Origin: Echinicola shivajiensis
Lineage (GTDB): Bacteria > Bacteroidota > Bacteroidia > Cytophagales > Cyclobacteriaceae
Direction of reading: 5' to 3'
Length of the DNA stretch: 64,000 nt
Assembly: GCF_018642165.1 (NCBI RefSeq)
Contig: NZ_JAHHZM010000007.1
Span: 1 to 64,000 of the forward strand
The position numbers were made by a program, and so were the translations under genes. This document shows positions 56,501 to 64,000 of the stretch, in pieces (the stretch's first letter is position 1; every line of letters starts with the position of its first letter). The notes beneath the pieces were generated by a model that saw nothing but the letters and a program-made list of their open reading frames with translations, searched no databases and was not told the origin of the DNA.

Positions 56501-58293
56501 TTGCTAGCTCAGATAGAGTAGCAGGGAAATTTGGGCAGGCGTATACTTTTGAAGGCTCGAATAGCACCGCATCCATTGATATTCCCCATGCCGATCATTT
56601 AACCTTTGATCAGACTTCGTTTACCATTTCCATGTGGGTGAAAATTCCAGAAGATACCTATCGATATGGGGAAGGGAAAGATTGTTATTTGATTCATAAA
56701 GGAAGTTTTGCAGATAATTGGTATGGAATCCAACTGAGAGATGGTCGACTGACATTTGCTATTGATGATGATAGGACCAAAACTTCTGTAAGTACTACCG
56801 TTAGCAATGGTTCTTCCCATCCGATATTTATGGATGAATGGGTGCACTTGGTGGCCATTCGGGATAGCGATTCAAGCAAGATCCGATTTTATATCAATGG
56901 ACAAATGACTGCAGAAACAAGTTCAGGTACAGGTAGGATAGGAAAAACGAGCCCTGTGAGGTTGGGCAATTCTGATGAAGATAAACCTTATAGGGACAAA
57001 ATGGATGATGTACGACTATATAATTATGCACTGGACCCATCTGAAATAACGGCTTTGTATTATGCTTTTCCAAAACTGAAGGTTGTTTACAAAAATGAAG
57101 ATCTAAATCAGTTGGTGGATAATCAGATTCAGCCAAACTTCAAATTGGTCAATAAGGATACCATGGCAGTAGATTTAAAGGATATTACTGCAAGGTACTG
57201 GTTTACTCCAGAAAATATCCAGCATATTCAAACCAGGTTGGATTATGCTGCGTTGGGAGCAGACCAAGTGGCCATGAGTTATGTAGGCTTAACTGAACCA
57301 AGGGAAAAGGCCTTAGGCTATGTGGAGTATAAATTTGAAGAAAATAACCACCTTGCTCAGGGCAATGATTCCGGAGAAATCAAATCGGGAATCCATGATG
57401 AAGATTGGTCTGACTTTGATGAAACGAATGATTATTCCATGCTGGAGTCTTCTGACTTTACCCTTAACCCATTCATTACCTTGTATTATCAAGGAAAATT
57501 AATTTGGGGCAATGAGCCTTCCCTAGTACCCGAAGAAAGGGTGACCAAAATTTATTCTAAACATCATTCCTCAAAGGATAATACGATCAAAAAGTCCTTT
57601 AATTTAGCAAATGATGGTAATACACCTTTAGATTTTGAAGGACTGAGTTTTAGGTATTGGTTTACCAAAGATGGGGGAGGCACTTTGAAGCTTACTGCTG
57701 ATTATGCTGTATTGGGCAAAGACAATGTGCAAGGCGCCTTTATGGATGTAACTGGAGATTCTTTAAGTGCGGACCACTATGTCGAAGTAAAATTGGATCA
57801 GGCCTTGGGAAAACTGGCCCCTCTGAGCAAGACGGGTGAAATAGCGCTTAGGATAACCAAGACCGACTGGTCTGATTTTGAGCAGGAAAACGATTATTCA
57901 TTTATGGATAATAGTGATTGGACTTTGCAAGATAACATCACGGTTTATTACTACGGAAAATTGATCTTTGGTAATGAACCCCAAGTTAATTCAATTGAAT
58001 CGGCTGATCTGCGGAGTTTGGCAAAGGCTATAAATAGGGTTAATGGTGAAGGAGAAGTGCAGGTTAAGGTCTTCCCAAACCCCAGTAGCGGATTGATCAA
58101 GCTCTATTTGCCAAAAAAAGTTACAGAGTTGGTCAGCGTAAGTATCTATGATGTCAATGGAGTTAAGAAGGCTGATAGATTGATTGACAGCCCGGTGAGC
58201 ACTTGGGATATCAGCAGTTATGCATCTGGTATTTATTTCATGTATGTAAATATTTCTGGTATAAGGACAGTCCAAAAGATCATCAAGGAGTAG
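53572..58293 (+). CDS. T9SS-secreted multidomain pectate lyase with LamG and CBM3 modules
   Basis: 1573 residues. Signal FLTILLTGLIIHQNIAQ. Order: PL1-type lyase (~35-430; AFPGAEGSGRFAEGGRNGEV, LIFDHVSASWGRDETFS, NNTRNPKVKNRNQFVNNVVY); thrombospondin-3-like Ca motif DTDRDGIPDEWETANGLNP; fibronectin-III-like domains (~445-625); LamG/concanavalin-like domain (~630-835); another FN3-like linker; second LamG (~945-1155). Two CBM3-like modules follow (~1165-1315 and ~1320-1480; VDNQIQPNFKLVNKDT, DWSDFDETNDYSM, GKLIWGNEP; then NDGNTPLDFEGLSFRYWFTK, DWSDFEQENDYSFMDNSDW). A T9SS C-terminal sorting domain ends the protein (~1499-1573, VFPNPSSGLIKLYLPKK). CBM3 usually binds crystalline cellulose, so the enzyme may hold on to cellulose while cutting pectin. 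A strong terminator follows. Confidence 0.9.
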   Translation: MNFTFTYPFRKVGLACFLTILLTGLIIHQNIAQTLAFPGAEGSGRFAEGGRNGEVYIVSNLNDSGPGSFRDAVSEPNRIVVFEVGGIIQTDSRIVVAHNVTIAGQTAPGDGVVIYGDGITFTQASNSIVRYLRVRMGRYGTSGADAMTMTDDAKHLIFDHVSASWGRDETFSITGHADSITIQNSIISQGLETHSCGGLLEPSGVISLFRNLYIDNNTRNPKVKNRNQFVNNVVYNWGRGGGYIMGGSTAESRANIIHNYYIDGPSTSIRPFSRGTESFIPYVEGNYHDGNLNGVLDGELVEQSAYEGITTFADTPYDYAFPEQVMTAQESYAYVLEEAGANYPRRDQVDEFLMTELSSLGLEGKLISNERELPTGGPGQVFGAPSKADTDRDGIPDEWETANGLNPNDAADAMQIAADGYAHIEHYINGILEQTPEDFLRPITELSYGEVSPYAVELDWVNNDGRYEGIVLESATGNGEFSLLDSLSGNTNEVLVEELEPNTNYRFRLTPYSSVLTAVPSNTLNVKTTPIPTAPSEASLPYPDDGFSFADTTSLDLRWTGSDNTDFYLLYTGSDPEDLQLMDSLTTNEYQLIDLISSHTYYWKVDVGNELGLTEGPVWNFTTRPYISRGLVGAWLMDHEEGTLVADSSRFMHDGEVNELNDFSWAEGKVNNALDFTDAENPSHVFIPHADQLYFDEHSFALSMWLKSSTPTSQSYLIHKGTFKADENTGGTGQWYGLEIKDGNLRFAVDDDENKTELSTSASPIFSGDWVHLVAIRDREDDVLRIYFNGVKIKETNDRTEKSIGQLEPIVLGNSNGFGTPFKGYIDEVKLFNKRLTEQDVLELYHTLSTPMKAFAPSLAEGAILEGFDDEIPVSWKGGVNTTSYQIYLGEEEDNLELVGSTDVENPSYYLKDLEGKKTYYWRVDAVGPNGTSTGDVWKFEAAAPAGLVGYWKMDKQTGILIEDHSIYEQDGVAQGFASSDRVAGKFGQAYTFEGSNSTASIDIPHADHLTFDQTSFTISMWVKIPEDTYRYGEGKDCYLIHKGSFADNWYGIQLRDGRLTFAIDDDRTKTSVSTTVSNGSSHPIFMDEWVHLVAIRDSDSSKIRFYINGQMTAETSSGTGRIGKTSPVRLGNSDEDKPYRDKMDDVRLYNYALDPSEITALYYAFPKLKVVYKNEDLNQLVDNQIQPNFKLVNKDTMAVDLKDITARYWFTPENIQHIQTRLDYAALGADQVAMSYVGLTEPREKALGYVEYKFEENNHLAQGNDSGEIKSGIHDEDWSDFDETNDYSMLESSDFTLNPFITLYYQGKLIWGNEPSLVPEERVTKIYSKHHSSKDNTIKKSFNLANDGNTPLDFEGLSFRYWFTKDGGGTLKLTADYAVLGKDNVQGAFMDVTGDSLSADHYVEVKLDQALGKLAPLSKTGEIALRITKTDWSDFEQENDYSFMDNSDWTLQDNITVYYYGKLIFGNEPQVNSIESADLRSLAKAINRVNGEGEVQVKVFPNPSSGLIKLYLPKKVTELVSVSIYDVNGVKKADRLIDSPVSTWDISSYASGIYFMYVNISGIRTVQKIIKE

Positions 58294-58324
58294 GGGCAGA
58301 TATTGTTTTAAAGCGCTCCATTTT

Positions 58325-58364
58325 AAACAGCAGCTTCAGGTGATATGAAGCTGCTGTTTGTTTT
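58325..58364 (+). terminator. Intrinsic terminator of the large pectate lyase
   Basis: AAACAGCAGCTTCA and TGAAGCTGCTGTTT form a 14-bp perfect stem with a seven-base loop, followed by GTTTTAT. Confidence 0.85.
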
Positions 58365-58488
58365 ATAATAGTTGACTATTAAGAAAGTCCCCCAGATTGA
58401 TCAGGGAATTGGTTGTTTTTTCGTTCAAGTCCAGTCTAAAGCTTAATAGGAGGCCATTTTTAAACTGACCCTGAAGGGTGAAAGTCAT
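58363..58488 (-). pseudogene. C-terminal remnant of a MocR-type regulator
   Basis: The minus-strand frame reads TLQGQFKNGLLLSFRLDLNE, then KTTNSLINLGDFLNSQLL and stop. It aligns with the C-terminus of the MocR-like gene at 63292 (TLRDQFKNCLRLSFGLDWNE, KTANSLVRLGQLLNNSLE). Homology stops abruptly upstream, so only ~40 codons remain. It is a decayed paralogue or a fragment copied from the downstream locus. Confidence 0.75.
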
Positions 58489-58776
58489 CAGATAAATCTT
58501 ACTTTATAATGGTACCTTATGCTCAGCTCAGTGATTAACCAAGCTCTTTTTATTTTGATCAGCCACGCAGTAACTTTATTGAATATTAGGGGTTTTCTTT
58601 GCTGGACGGTTTTATCCTCAATATCTAAATCCATGGCAAATAGATTGTATGGGCAATTATATAAATTGGAGTTCAAGGCTTATTGCCTAATACAATTTAT
58701 CAAATTAATGTGATGATACTTTCTCCTTTTCCCCAGAGACATTATAACCATTGCCTATGATAAGTCGGCTGTATAG

Positions 58777-58896
58777 AACTTCCAGATTATCAACTGTCTT
58801 GTTGATATTGTGGAGCATGTATTCAATGTCAATCACATGAAGGATGTGAAACTTGGAAATGTGGTGATCAATGGGGAGGAAATGAACTACCCTTAA
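58777..58896 (+). pseudogene. C-terminal remnant of a GH28 gene
   Basis: The frame reads NFQIINCLVDIVEHVFNVNH, then MKDVKLGNVVINGEEMNYP and stop. It matches the end of the GH28 gene (NFQMINCRIDSVEQVFNVNH, LKDVKFENVVINGEEVKF). An in-frame TAG precedes it, so it is not expressed as a GH28. The 280 bases between the two remnants have no supported gene. Confidence 0.8.
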
Positions 58897-59001
58897 TTTT
58901 TGAGTCTTTATTTTGGTGAAATTCTAATATGCTGTCACATTAATAAATATTGTTTCGTATAGATTTAGAAGAGAGTGTAAGGAAATAGAATTTCGATAAT
59001 A

Positions 59002-59358
59002 ATGAAAACAGCGAAAATATATTTAATTCTGATTTTGCTCATAAGTTCATGCCATGAGGGAATAAACAAAAAGGCCTGTGAGTATAATGATCCCTTGAAA
59101 GAAATTCCTTGGCTAAAAGATATAGTTGAGCAATTTGAAGAAGCAGATGGTCAAGGATCCAAAAAGAAAATCGTTCAATATGAATATAATGGAACGGATA
59201 TTTTTATGGTTTCGGGCTGCTATGACTGCGCAGATGAGCTATATGTGTTTTATGATTGTGAAGGCAATGAATTTTGTAAAAGTGGGGGAATCGCTGGCTT
59301 CCACACCTGTCCTGAAACGGGAATGAAAGAGGTCAAGGTTTTATATGAAAGTGAGTGA
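59002..59358 (+). CDS. Small cysteine-containing lipoprotein (DUF6970-like)
   Basis: 118 residues with lipobox LILLISSCHEG. The rest is a compact domain with KIVQYEYNGTDIFMVSGCYD, ELYVFYDCEGNEFCKSGGIA and GFHTCPE, six cysteines in all after the anchor. This pattern (QYxYxGxxVYxxxxxCCD..LYDxxCNxxCxPxGGxxG) resembles small DUF6970-type lipoproteins as I recall them. The role is unknown. It stands alone after the remnant region. Confidence 0.6.
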   Translation: MKTAKIYLILILLISSCHEGINKKACEYNDPLKEIPWLKDIVEQFEEADGQGSKKKIVQYEYNGTDIFMVSGCYDCADELYVFYDCEGNEFCKSGGIAGFHTCPETGMKEVKVLYESE

Positions 59359-59439
59359 TTTTGGAGTGAAACTAATTTGATTTACCTGACTACCTGAAAC
59401 TTTGCAGGTAGCATTCTAGAAACAAAATATTTAAATGAT

Positions 59440-59700
59440 ATTCATCTTAAGGCCTTTGGAGCATTCGGTTTTGGGACAGTTGATGGAGGCGTTGAAAAAA
59501 TGAGCTAGCTCGTGTCGTGGAACAGCGAGATCCGCTCATTTTTAGCTTCCAGCAGCTGGCATAAAATCAAATTGAGCCAAAAGTAACAATGTCGAAAATA
59601 AAATTTTCTCAATTTGAAGAATGCTCCTTGGCCTAGATTTTTTGCCTACTTTTTCATCGATGGAAAAAGTAGGAAAGATCAATTTAGGAAAAACAGTATT
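59440..59700. repeat. Dispersed hairpin element, copy 1
   Basis: The core AGCTCGTGTCGTGGAACAGC, then GAGATCC (59507-59533) is bounded by AAAAATGAGC and GCTCATTTTT, giving a long hairpin. About 100 bases later comes GGCCTAGATTTTTTGCCTAC, then TTTTTCATCGATGGAAAAAG. The same two parts recur in inverse orientation at 61745-61962. The surrounding 59,359-59,803 contains no gene. Confidence 0.65.
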
Positions 59701-59803
59701 GAATTTCGATATATGCAACATTTTGGAAACACAGTTTTTTAAGTCAATTCCTTAAAGAAGAATAAGCTTCAAAAAGTGCTTGATCAGATTTAATCAAACT
59801 TTC

Positions 59804-60145
59804 TTAACTGTTTAGGGTCCTAAAAATCACAATAATTAGTCCAAGCAAAAAGATACTAGTGAAAATGATTTTGTTGTACTTGGCCAAGAAGTTGGGAAGG
59901 AATATATCAAAATTTTCCCGCTGGGAATTGGAGTAGTTTCTGGCCAGCACGGTCAGTGGGCAGTACATGTTGAAAATTAGCAAGACCAGCCCCTCAAATA
60001 TTATTAATCCAATACCTATCCAAGTGAAAATATTTATCCTGTTACTTATCCCTGAAAAAAGGATATAAAAAATCACCAAGACAAAAAACATCCAGATAAT
60101 GGTATGGACCAGTTTTATGATCAATAACTTATCCTTTGGTTTCAT
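59804..60145 (-). CDS. Small membrane protein, function unknown
   Basis: 113 residues with three hydrophobic helices (LVHTIIWMFFVLVIFYILF, IFTWIGIGLIIFEGLVLLIF, IIFTSIFLLGLIIVIF). Between the last two lies a conserved-looking segment NMYCPLTVLARNYSNSQREN, then FDIFLPNFLAKYN. I do not know its role. It is downstream of a second membrane gene (26-bp gap) and so probably co-transcribed. Confidence 0.6.
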   Translation of the reverse strand: MKPKDKLLIIKLVHTIIWMFFVLVIFYILFSGISNRINIFTWIGIGLIIFEGLVLLIFNMYCPLTVLARNYSNSQRENFDIFLPNFLAKYNKIIFTSIFLLGLIIVIFRTLNS

Positions 60146-60171
60146 AGGTGTTTTTTTGTTTTCAGTTTTTG

Positions 60172-60516
60172 TCAGGATGCCATGGTTTGAAAATATCCTG
60201 GTTCAGGATATTCAAGTCCATTTTCTTTAAATAGGTGCTCGTATTTTACCTTTCCCGCTCTGTACCGTTGCATTTTTAGATCACTGTTTAGCTTTTTTAA
60301 GTCTTTTGCGCTTAAAAAGGCCCACAGTGCTTCTTTGAGGCTCTCGCGAGCAAGTTCTTCTTCCTGGAAAAACTGGTGTTTTTGGTATTGCATGCACCAA
60401 TAGTCCTCAGATTTATAAACAGATTTTTTGATTTTTTGGATTTTTAGAAAAGTAATAATAAGGGCTGCCAAAAGTAATGCGCATCCTAAAAAATAGAGAA
60501 AGACCAAGAATATCAT
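60172..60516 (-). CDS. Small membrane-anchored protein, function unknown
   Basis: 114 residues. One N-terminal membrane helix (FLVFLYFLGCALLLAALIIT) precedes a basic, soluble region (KIQKIKKSVYKSEDYW, ARESLKEALWAFLSAKDLKK). No family is recognised. First gene of a two-gene minus-strand unit. Confidence 0.6.
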   Translation of the reverse strand: MIFLVFLYFLGCALLLAALIITFLKIQKIKKSVYKSEDYWCMQYQKHQFFQEEELARESLKEALWAFLSAKDLKKLNSDLKMQRYRAGKVKYEHLFKENGLEYPEPGYFQTMAS

Positions 60517-60725
60517 GATTTTAATTTGGTTTAAAACACAATTTAGCGTTTTCTGATTAATCCAATAATGGATTTAAATGGAATTATTTCAAGTAGGCAC
60601 CCATTAGATTTTAAGGCTTGGTTATTTACATAAAACAGAATAAAACGCATAATACAATAGTACATTTTATTGATTTCCAGTAATACTTAAAGAAATCATA
60701 TCCTTATAAACTTTTAAGAATCAGA

Positions 60726-61724
60726 TTGATGAAGGATTTATTGAAATTGATCTTTATATGCTTTTTAAGCATTAGTATGATTAGTTGTTCCCATTCAAAA
60801 GGGGATCAAGGATCAGAAGCCGAGGCAATGCCTCAGACTTGGGCAGAAAAACTTGGATATCCTGCTGGTAAGAAGGTAATTATTCTCCATGCGGATGATG
60901 CGGGAATGTGCCCGGAAGCCAATGAAGCTACCATGAATTATCTAAATAATGATTTTATTCAGTCTGCTGCTGCCATGCCACCTTGCCCTAATTTTGATGA
61001 ATTTATTGCCTGGGCCAAAGAAAGTTCCAAGGAGGATATAGGGCTGCATTTGACGTTGACCAGTGAATGGAAGACCCACCGATGGGGTCCTGTCTCCAAT
61101 CCCAAAGATGTACCCAGCCTTTTGGATCCACAGGGAATGCTTTGGCCGGAAGTGCCTGATGTAGTTAGGCATGCCGCTCTTGAAGATGTAGAAAAGGAAA
61201 TCAGGGCCCAAATCGAAAAGTCCATTGCTCTGGGCTACCGCCCGAATCATATTGATACCCATATGGGGACCCTTTATGGCCATAAGGATTATGTCAATGT
61301 ATTTTTTAAAGTTGCTGAAGAATATAATATTCCAGCAAATGTCATTGATCTTAATAAGCCACATATTGTAGAGAAGTTCAGGAGAGGAGGTTATCCAATA
61401 GATGAGGATATCATTGCCTTGGCCAATGACTATTCATTGCCAAAACTGGATGATTTTACCAGTGCTCCAAATGCGGATACTTATGAAGAAAAGGTTGAGA
61501 AATTCAAGGCATTGGTAAGATCCTTGGATCCGGGGATTACCGAAATTATTTTTCATCCATCCACGGATACAGAAAACCTGAAGACCATTACCAACTCATG
61601 GAAGCAGCGAGTATGGGAGGCCAAAATGTTTGGAGATCCGGACCTGATTCAGTTTTTTGAGGAGGAGGGTATTATTTTTACTAATTGGAAAGAGGTTATG
61701 GGGAGGTTTGAAAGTTTAAATTAG
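60726..61724 (+). CDS. ChbG/YdjC-like carbohydrate deacetylase, lipoprotein
   Basis: 332 residues from the ATG at 60726 (60729 also possible). Lipobox ISMISCSHS. YdjC motifs are visible: VIILHADDAGMCPEANEAT (metal-binding Asp pair), DIGLHLTLTSEW (His), GYRPNHIDTHMGTLYGH (His/Asp) and TEIIFHPSTD. These enzymes remove acetyl groups from oligosaccharides; in a pectin-degrading neighbourhood an acetylated galacturonide could be a substrate, which is only a guess. It stands alone between the two hairpin elements. Confidence 0.85.
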   Translation: MMKDLLKLIFICFLSISMISCSHSKGDQGSEAEAMPQTWAEKLGYPAGKKVIILHADDAGMCPEANEATMNYLNNDFIQSAAAMPPCPNFDEFIAWAKESSKEDIGLHLTLTSEWKTHRWGPVSNPKDVPSLLDPQGMLWPEVPDVVRHAALEDVEKEIRAQIEKSIALGYRPNHIDTHMGTLYGHKDYVNVFFKVAEEYNIPANVIDLNKPHIVEKFRRGGYPIDEDIIALANDYSLPKLDDFTSAPNADTYEEKVEKFKALVRSLDPGITEIIFHPSTDTENLKTITNSWKQRVWEAKMFGDPDLIQFFEEEGIIFTNWKEVMGRFESLN

Positions 61725-62162
61725 GAATTTTGAAATTCTAAGACTTACTTTTTATTCAGTTAATGTTTTATTCTTGATGGTCATCATGAATGCTTCGCAT
61801 TTCCATTGATGAAAAAGTAACAAAAAATCTAGGCAGTTGTTCTGACTTTTAAATTGGGAGTTGGTTTACTTTAAAATATAGCGAGTATGTTTCCCAATTT
61901 AATTTTAATTGCATTACTACAGCCTAAAAGGAAGTGGATCTCGCTGTTCCACGACGCGAGCTAACTTCCTTTCTTAACGGCTTCTGTAATTCAATTAAAA
62001 TCAGTCATACCAAAGGCCATCCATTAGAAATCAAGGAGGTTGAAAGTAATTCGGGTTAATTTTTGGAACGAAGGGTATGATTTTGGTTCTCTTCCGGATT
62101 CTACCCTGTATTGTATGTTGTGATCAGATAATTAAGATCAAAACAGTTCTCTTTCTATTAAT
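61725..62162. repeat. Dispersed hairpin element, copy 2, and flanking non-coding DNA
   Basis: GGATCTCGCTGTTCCACGAC, then GCGAGCT (61936-61962) is the inverse of the core at 59507 with one mismatch. Here the outer arms are AGGAAGT and ACTTCCT rather than AAAATGAGC and GCTCATTTT. The inverse of the ..CTAGATTTTTTG.. block lies at ~61800-61840, and a related block occurs at 8118-8165. No gene is supported. Confidence 0.65.
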
Positions 62163-63158
62163 TTAGCCCATTTGGCGCATTATGTCCAGTACTTCTCCCC
62201 AATCAGAATCGGCAAGATTTTCCAGATAGTCTCTGTCTTCCAAACTTAACTTGACCAAGCCTTGGGTATTTAGTTGGACCTGCTCAGGTGTTCTGATTCC
62301 GGGAATTACTGTACTGATTTCTGGGAACGACAAAATATAACTCAATGCCAAAGAGGATAAGCTGGTGCCGTACTTTTCAGCCATGGCTTGCACCTTTTGT
62401 TCTAGGATGTCCAGCACTTTTTTGACCAATTCGGAAGATAACCTGTAGGATCGATGATCGGTTTTAGAAAATATCTTATCAGGCCTGATCTTACCGCTTA
62501 GCAAGCCAAACTGTAAGGGCATACGGGCAATGATTCCATAGCTTTTGCCAGCAGCTTGTCGAATGATGGGCAGAGCGAGTTGGTTGATCAGGTTAAAGAC
62601 CAGTTGGAAGCCTTGTCCTTTATTTAACTCTATGAGTAGCTGAGCTTCTGGTTCTGGTGAAAATGTGTTCAGGGAGCTGCCCCAATAGCGGATTTTTCCT
62701 TGTTCCTTTAATCGCTCCATGGCTTCGATGCATTCCCCTTCTTTTAGGTGCTGGACTTTGGCTACGTGAAATTGATAATAATCGATATACTCTCTTTTCA
62801 GCCTACGCAAGCTTTTCTCACAGGCCTCCATGATATAGGCTTTTGAGTAATTGATTTCAATATTTCCGTTTTTCCCAGCTCTTTGGCCGACTTTGGTGGC
62901 GACTATTATATCCTGATCATTAGGGAAGGCTTTTCCAATTAATGTTTCCGAATGGCCCAAACCATAAAAGTCCGCAGTGTCGAAAAAGTTGATTCCTGCA
63001 TTTTTGGCAGATTTCAGGGCTTTCATGGACAGCTTATCATCCGAAGGCCCCCAGCCAATTTCAATTCCCCCGACTTGGGCTGTCCCTCCTATTGCCCAGG
63101 CTCCGAATCCGATTTCGCTGACCATCAGCTCAGTATTTCCAAACTTCCTATAATTCAT
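62163..63158 (-). CDS. Aldo/keto reductase
   Basis: 331 residues, cytoplasmic. AKR signatures: MNYRKFGNTELMVSEIGFGA, FFDTADFYGLGHSETLIGKA (catalytic Asp and Tyr), VATKVGQ (Lys), YIDYYQFHVAK (His), and the cofactor-binding tail TVIPGIRTPEQVQLN. NAD(P)H-dependent reduction of an aldehyde or keto sugar is likely; the substrate is unknown. Transcribed in the same direction as, and downstream of, the MocR-type gene. Confidence 0.92.
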   Translation of the reverse strand: MNYRKFGNTELMVSEIGFGAWAIGGTAQVGGIEIGWGPSDDKLSMKALKSAKNAGINFFDTADFYGLGHSETLIGKAFPNDQDIIVATKVGQRAGKNGNIEINYSKAYIMEACEKSLRRLKREYIDYYQFHVAKVQHLKEGECIEAMERLKEQGKIRYWGSSLNTFSPEPEAQLLIELNKGQGFQLVFNLINQLALPIIRQAAGKSYGIIARMPLQFGLLSGKIRPDKIFSKTDHRSYRLSSELVKKVLDILEQKVQAMAEKYGTSLSSLALSYILSFPEISTVIPGIRTPEQVQLNTQGLVKLSLEDRDYLENLADSDWGEVLDIMRQMG

Positions 63159-63291
63159 ATGATTTCACTTCAAGGGCTTTCTATTAAAATACAGAATTTA
63201 TCTTAAAAACAAATGAGGGATGATTGATGCAAATATTTGATTATAAGTGTTTTTTGTTCGGTGCAGGGTGGTATTAATTTAAGCGGTGTGC

Positions 63292-64000
63292 TTATTTTAA
63301 GGAGGTGGTGAGACTTTTCTGTTTTTCCAGACTATTGTTCAAAAGTTGCCCCAATCTGACCAAAGAATTGGCTGTTTTTTCATTCCAGTCCAGCCCAAAG
63401 CTTAAGCGCAGGCAATTCTTGAATTGATCCCGAAGGGTAAACATTCTCCCAGGGGCATATTTAATGCCCTGTTTTAAGGCTTCATCATAAAGAAGGGTGG
63501 TGTCAATCATCGGGTCCAGCTCTACCCAAAGTAAAAAGCCTCCATTGGGATGACTTACTTTGGTATTTGGAGGGAAATGCTCATAGATCACTTGCAAGTA
63601 TTTCATCAGATTGTGATGAAGGCTTATTCTAAGCTGTTTAAGATGGTTTTCATAGCGTCCTTTGTCGATAAAACGGGCAATGACTTCCTGGGTAAGGGAG
63701 GAGCTGGCGACATTATGGTAAAGTTTGGTTTTACAGATTTTGTCCATAAACTTCCCTGGAGCAATCCAACCTACCCGGTATCCAGGGGCCAATGTCTTGG
63801 AAACAGAACTGCACCAAAGTACTATGCCATCCTTGTCGATACTTTTGCAGGAAAGGGGACGCTCAGAACCAAAGTAAACATCTCCATAAAGGTCCTCTTC
63901 CAATAGGGGAACCTGATGTTCCGTGCAGATCTTTACCAAAGCCCTTTTGTTTTGGTCGGGCATGCAGTAGCCCATAGGGTTGGAAAAATTGCTGACGACA
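63292..64000 (-). CDS. MocR/GntR-type regulator with aminotransferase domain (partial)
   Basis: The gene runs off the right edge; only the C-terminal ~235 residues are here, beginning VVSNFSNPMGYCMPDQNKRA. The PLP-binding Lys is in CSSVSKTLAPGYRVGW. Other aminotransferase-I features are EEDLYGDVYFG and PNGGFLLWVELDP. MocR proteins join a GntR-type winged helix (outside the window) to this fold and regulate vitamin B6 or amino-acid genes. A simple aminotransferase is possible until the N-terminus is seen. Its 3' end is echoed by the remnant at 58363. Confidence 0.8.
   Translation of the reverse strand, partial: VVSNFSNPMGYCMPDQNKRALVKICTEHQVPLLEEDLYGDVYFGSERPLSCKSIDKDGIVLWCSSVSKTLAPGYRVGWIAPGKFMDKICKTKLYHNVASSSLTQEVIARFIDKGRYENHLKQLRISLHHNLMKYLQVIYEHFPPNTKVSHPNGGFLLWVELDPMIDTTLLYDEALKQGIKYAPGRMFTLRDQFKNCLRLSFGLDWNEKTANSLVRLGQLLNNSLEKQKSLTTSLK

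Noticed and set aside
58488-58713. Two overlapping frames of ~60 residues on opposite strands
   Set aside because: They overlap each other and lie in a region of gene remnants; compositions do not look coding.

Overview
The window comes from a Bacteroidota chromosome. The evidence is three SusC/SusD pairs, a type IX secretion (T9SS) C-terminal sorting domain, fasciclin lipoproteins, and TAnnTTTG-type -7 promoter elements. A marine or soil Cytophagales (Cyclobacteriaceae-like) host is my inference; no rRNA or tRNA is present to confirm it.

Layout. (1) 1-4.6 kb: the end of an IS21-type element, a tandemly duplicated XRE-regulator cluster, then the most unusual locus of the window. It holds an ECF-type sigma factor followed one base later by a Cas12f/TnpB-like protein. 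That protein has lost its RuvC catalytic residues and ends before the zinc finger and RuvC-III. Two tandem copies of a three-hairpin RNA module follow, overlapping the 3' end of the gene. I read this as an RNA-guided transcription system (dCas12f + sigma + guide RNA). (2) 4.7-12.7 kb: an accessory, AT-rich zone of cassette-like modules. It has a repeated terminator/promoter block, boundaries that are inverted repeats of each other, and structured palindromes. Cargo includes immunity-like small proteins, a toxin-like fragment with a membrane partner, a NERD nuclease-like protein and an AAA_13/RloC-like ATPase. (3) 13-19.4 kb, minus strand: GH2 glycosidase, L-rhamnose mutarotase and GH106 alpha-L-rhamnosidase. 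(4) 19.4-21.4 kb: about 16 copies of a ~104-bp repeat around a GxxExxY gene. (5) 21.9-52.5 kb: a pectin utilization region with SusCD1 + DUF4450 glycosidase-like protein; a fasciclin-SusC-SusD-fasciclin-fasciclin-SusC-SusD operon with touching or overlapping genes; then PL1 pectate lyase, an (alpha/alpha)6-type lipoprotein, GH105 and GH28. (6) 52.7-53.4 kb: the same 104-bp repeat in inverted orientation. It includes a 130-bp segment identical to one at 21.2 kb, so the pectin region lies between perfect inverted repeats. (7) 53.6-64 kb: a giant T9SS-secreted pectate lyase with two LamG-like and two CBM3-like domains, two gene remnants, small membrane/lipoproteins, a ChbG/YdjC-like deacetylase, an aldo/keto reductase and the 3' part of a MocR-type regulator.

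How the parts work together. The secreted or surface pectate lyases and GH28 cut (rhamno)galacturonan. SusCD pairs import oligomers, perhaps with the fasciclin lipoproteins as surface binding proteins. GH105 removes the unsaturated uronate left by the lyases, GH2 and GH106 strip galactose-like and rhamnose residues, and RhaM equilibrates rhamnose anomers. No HTCS, SusR or FecR/sigma pair lies beside any SusCD operon here. The only sigma factor is the one linked to the Cas12f-like protein. Whether its guides point at SusCD promoters cannot be decided from this window, and I found no convincing match of either guide inside it.
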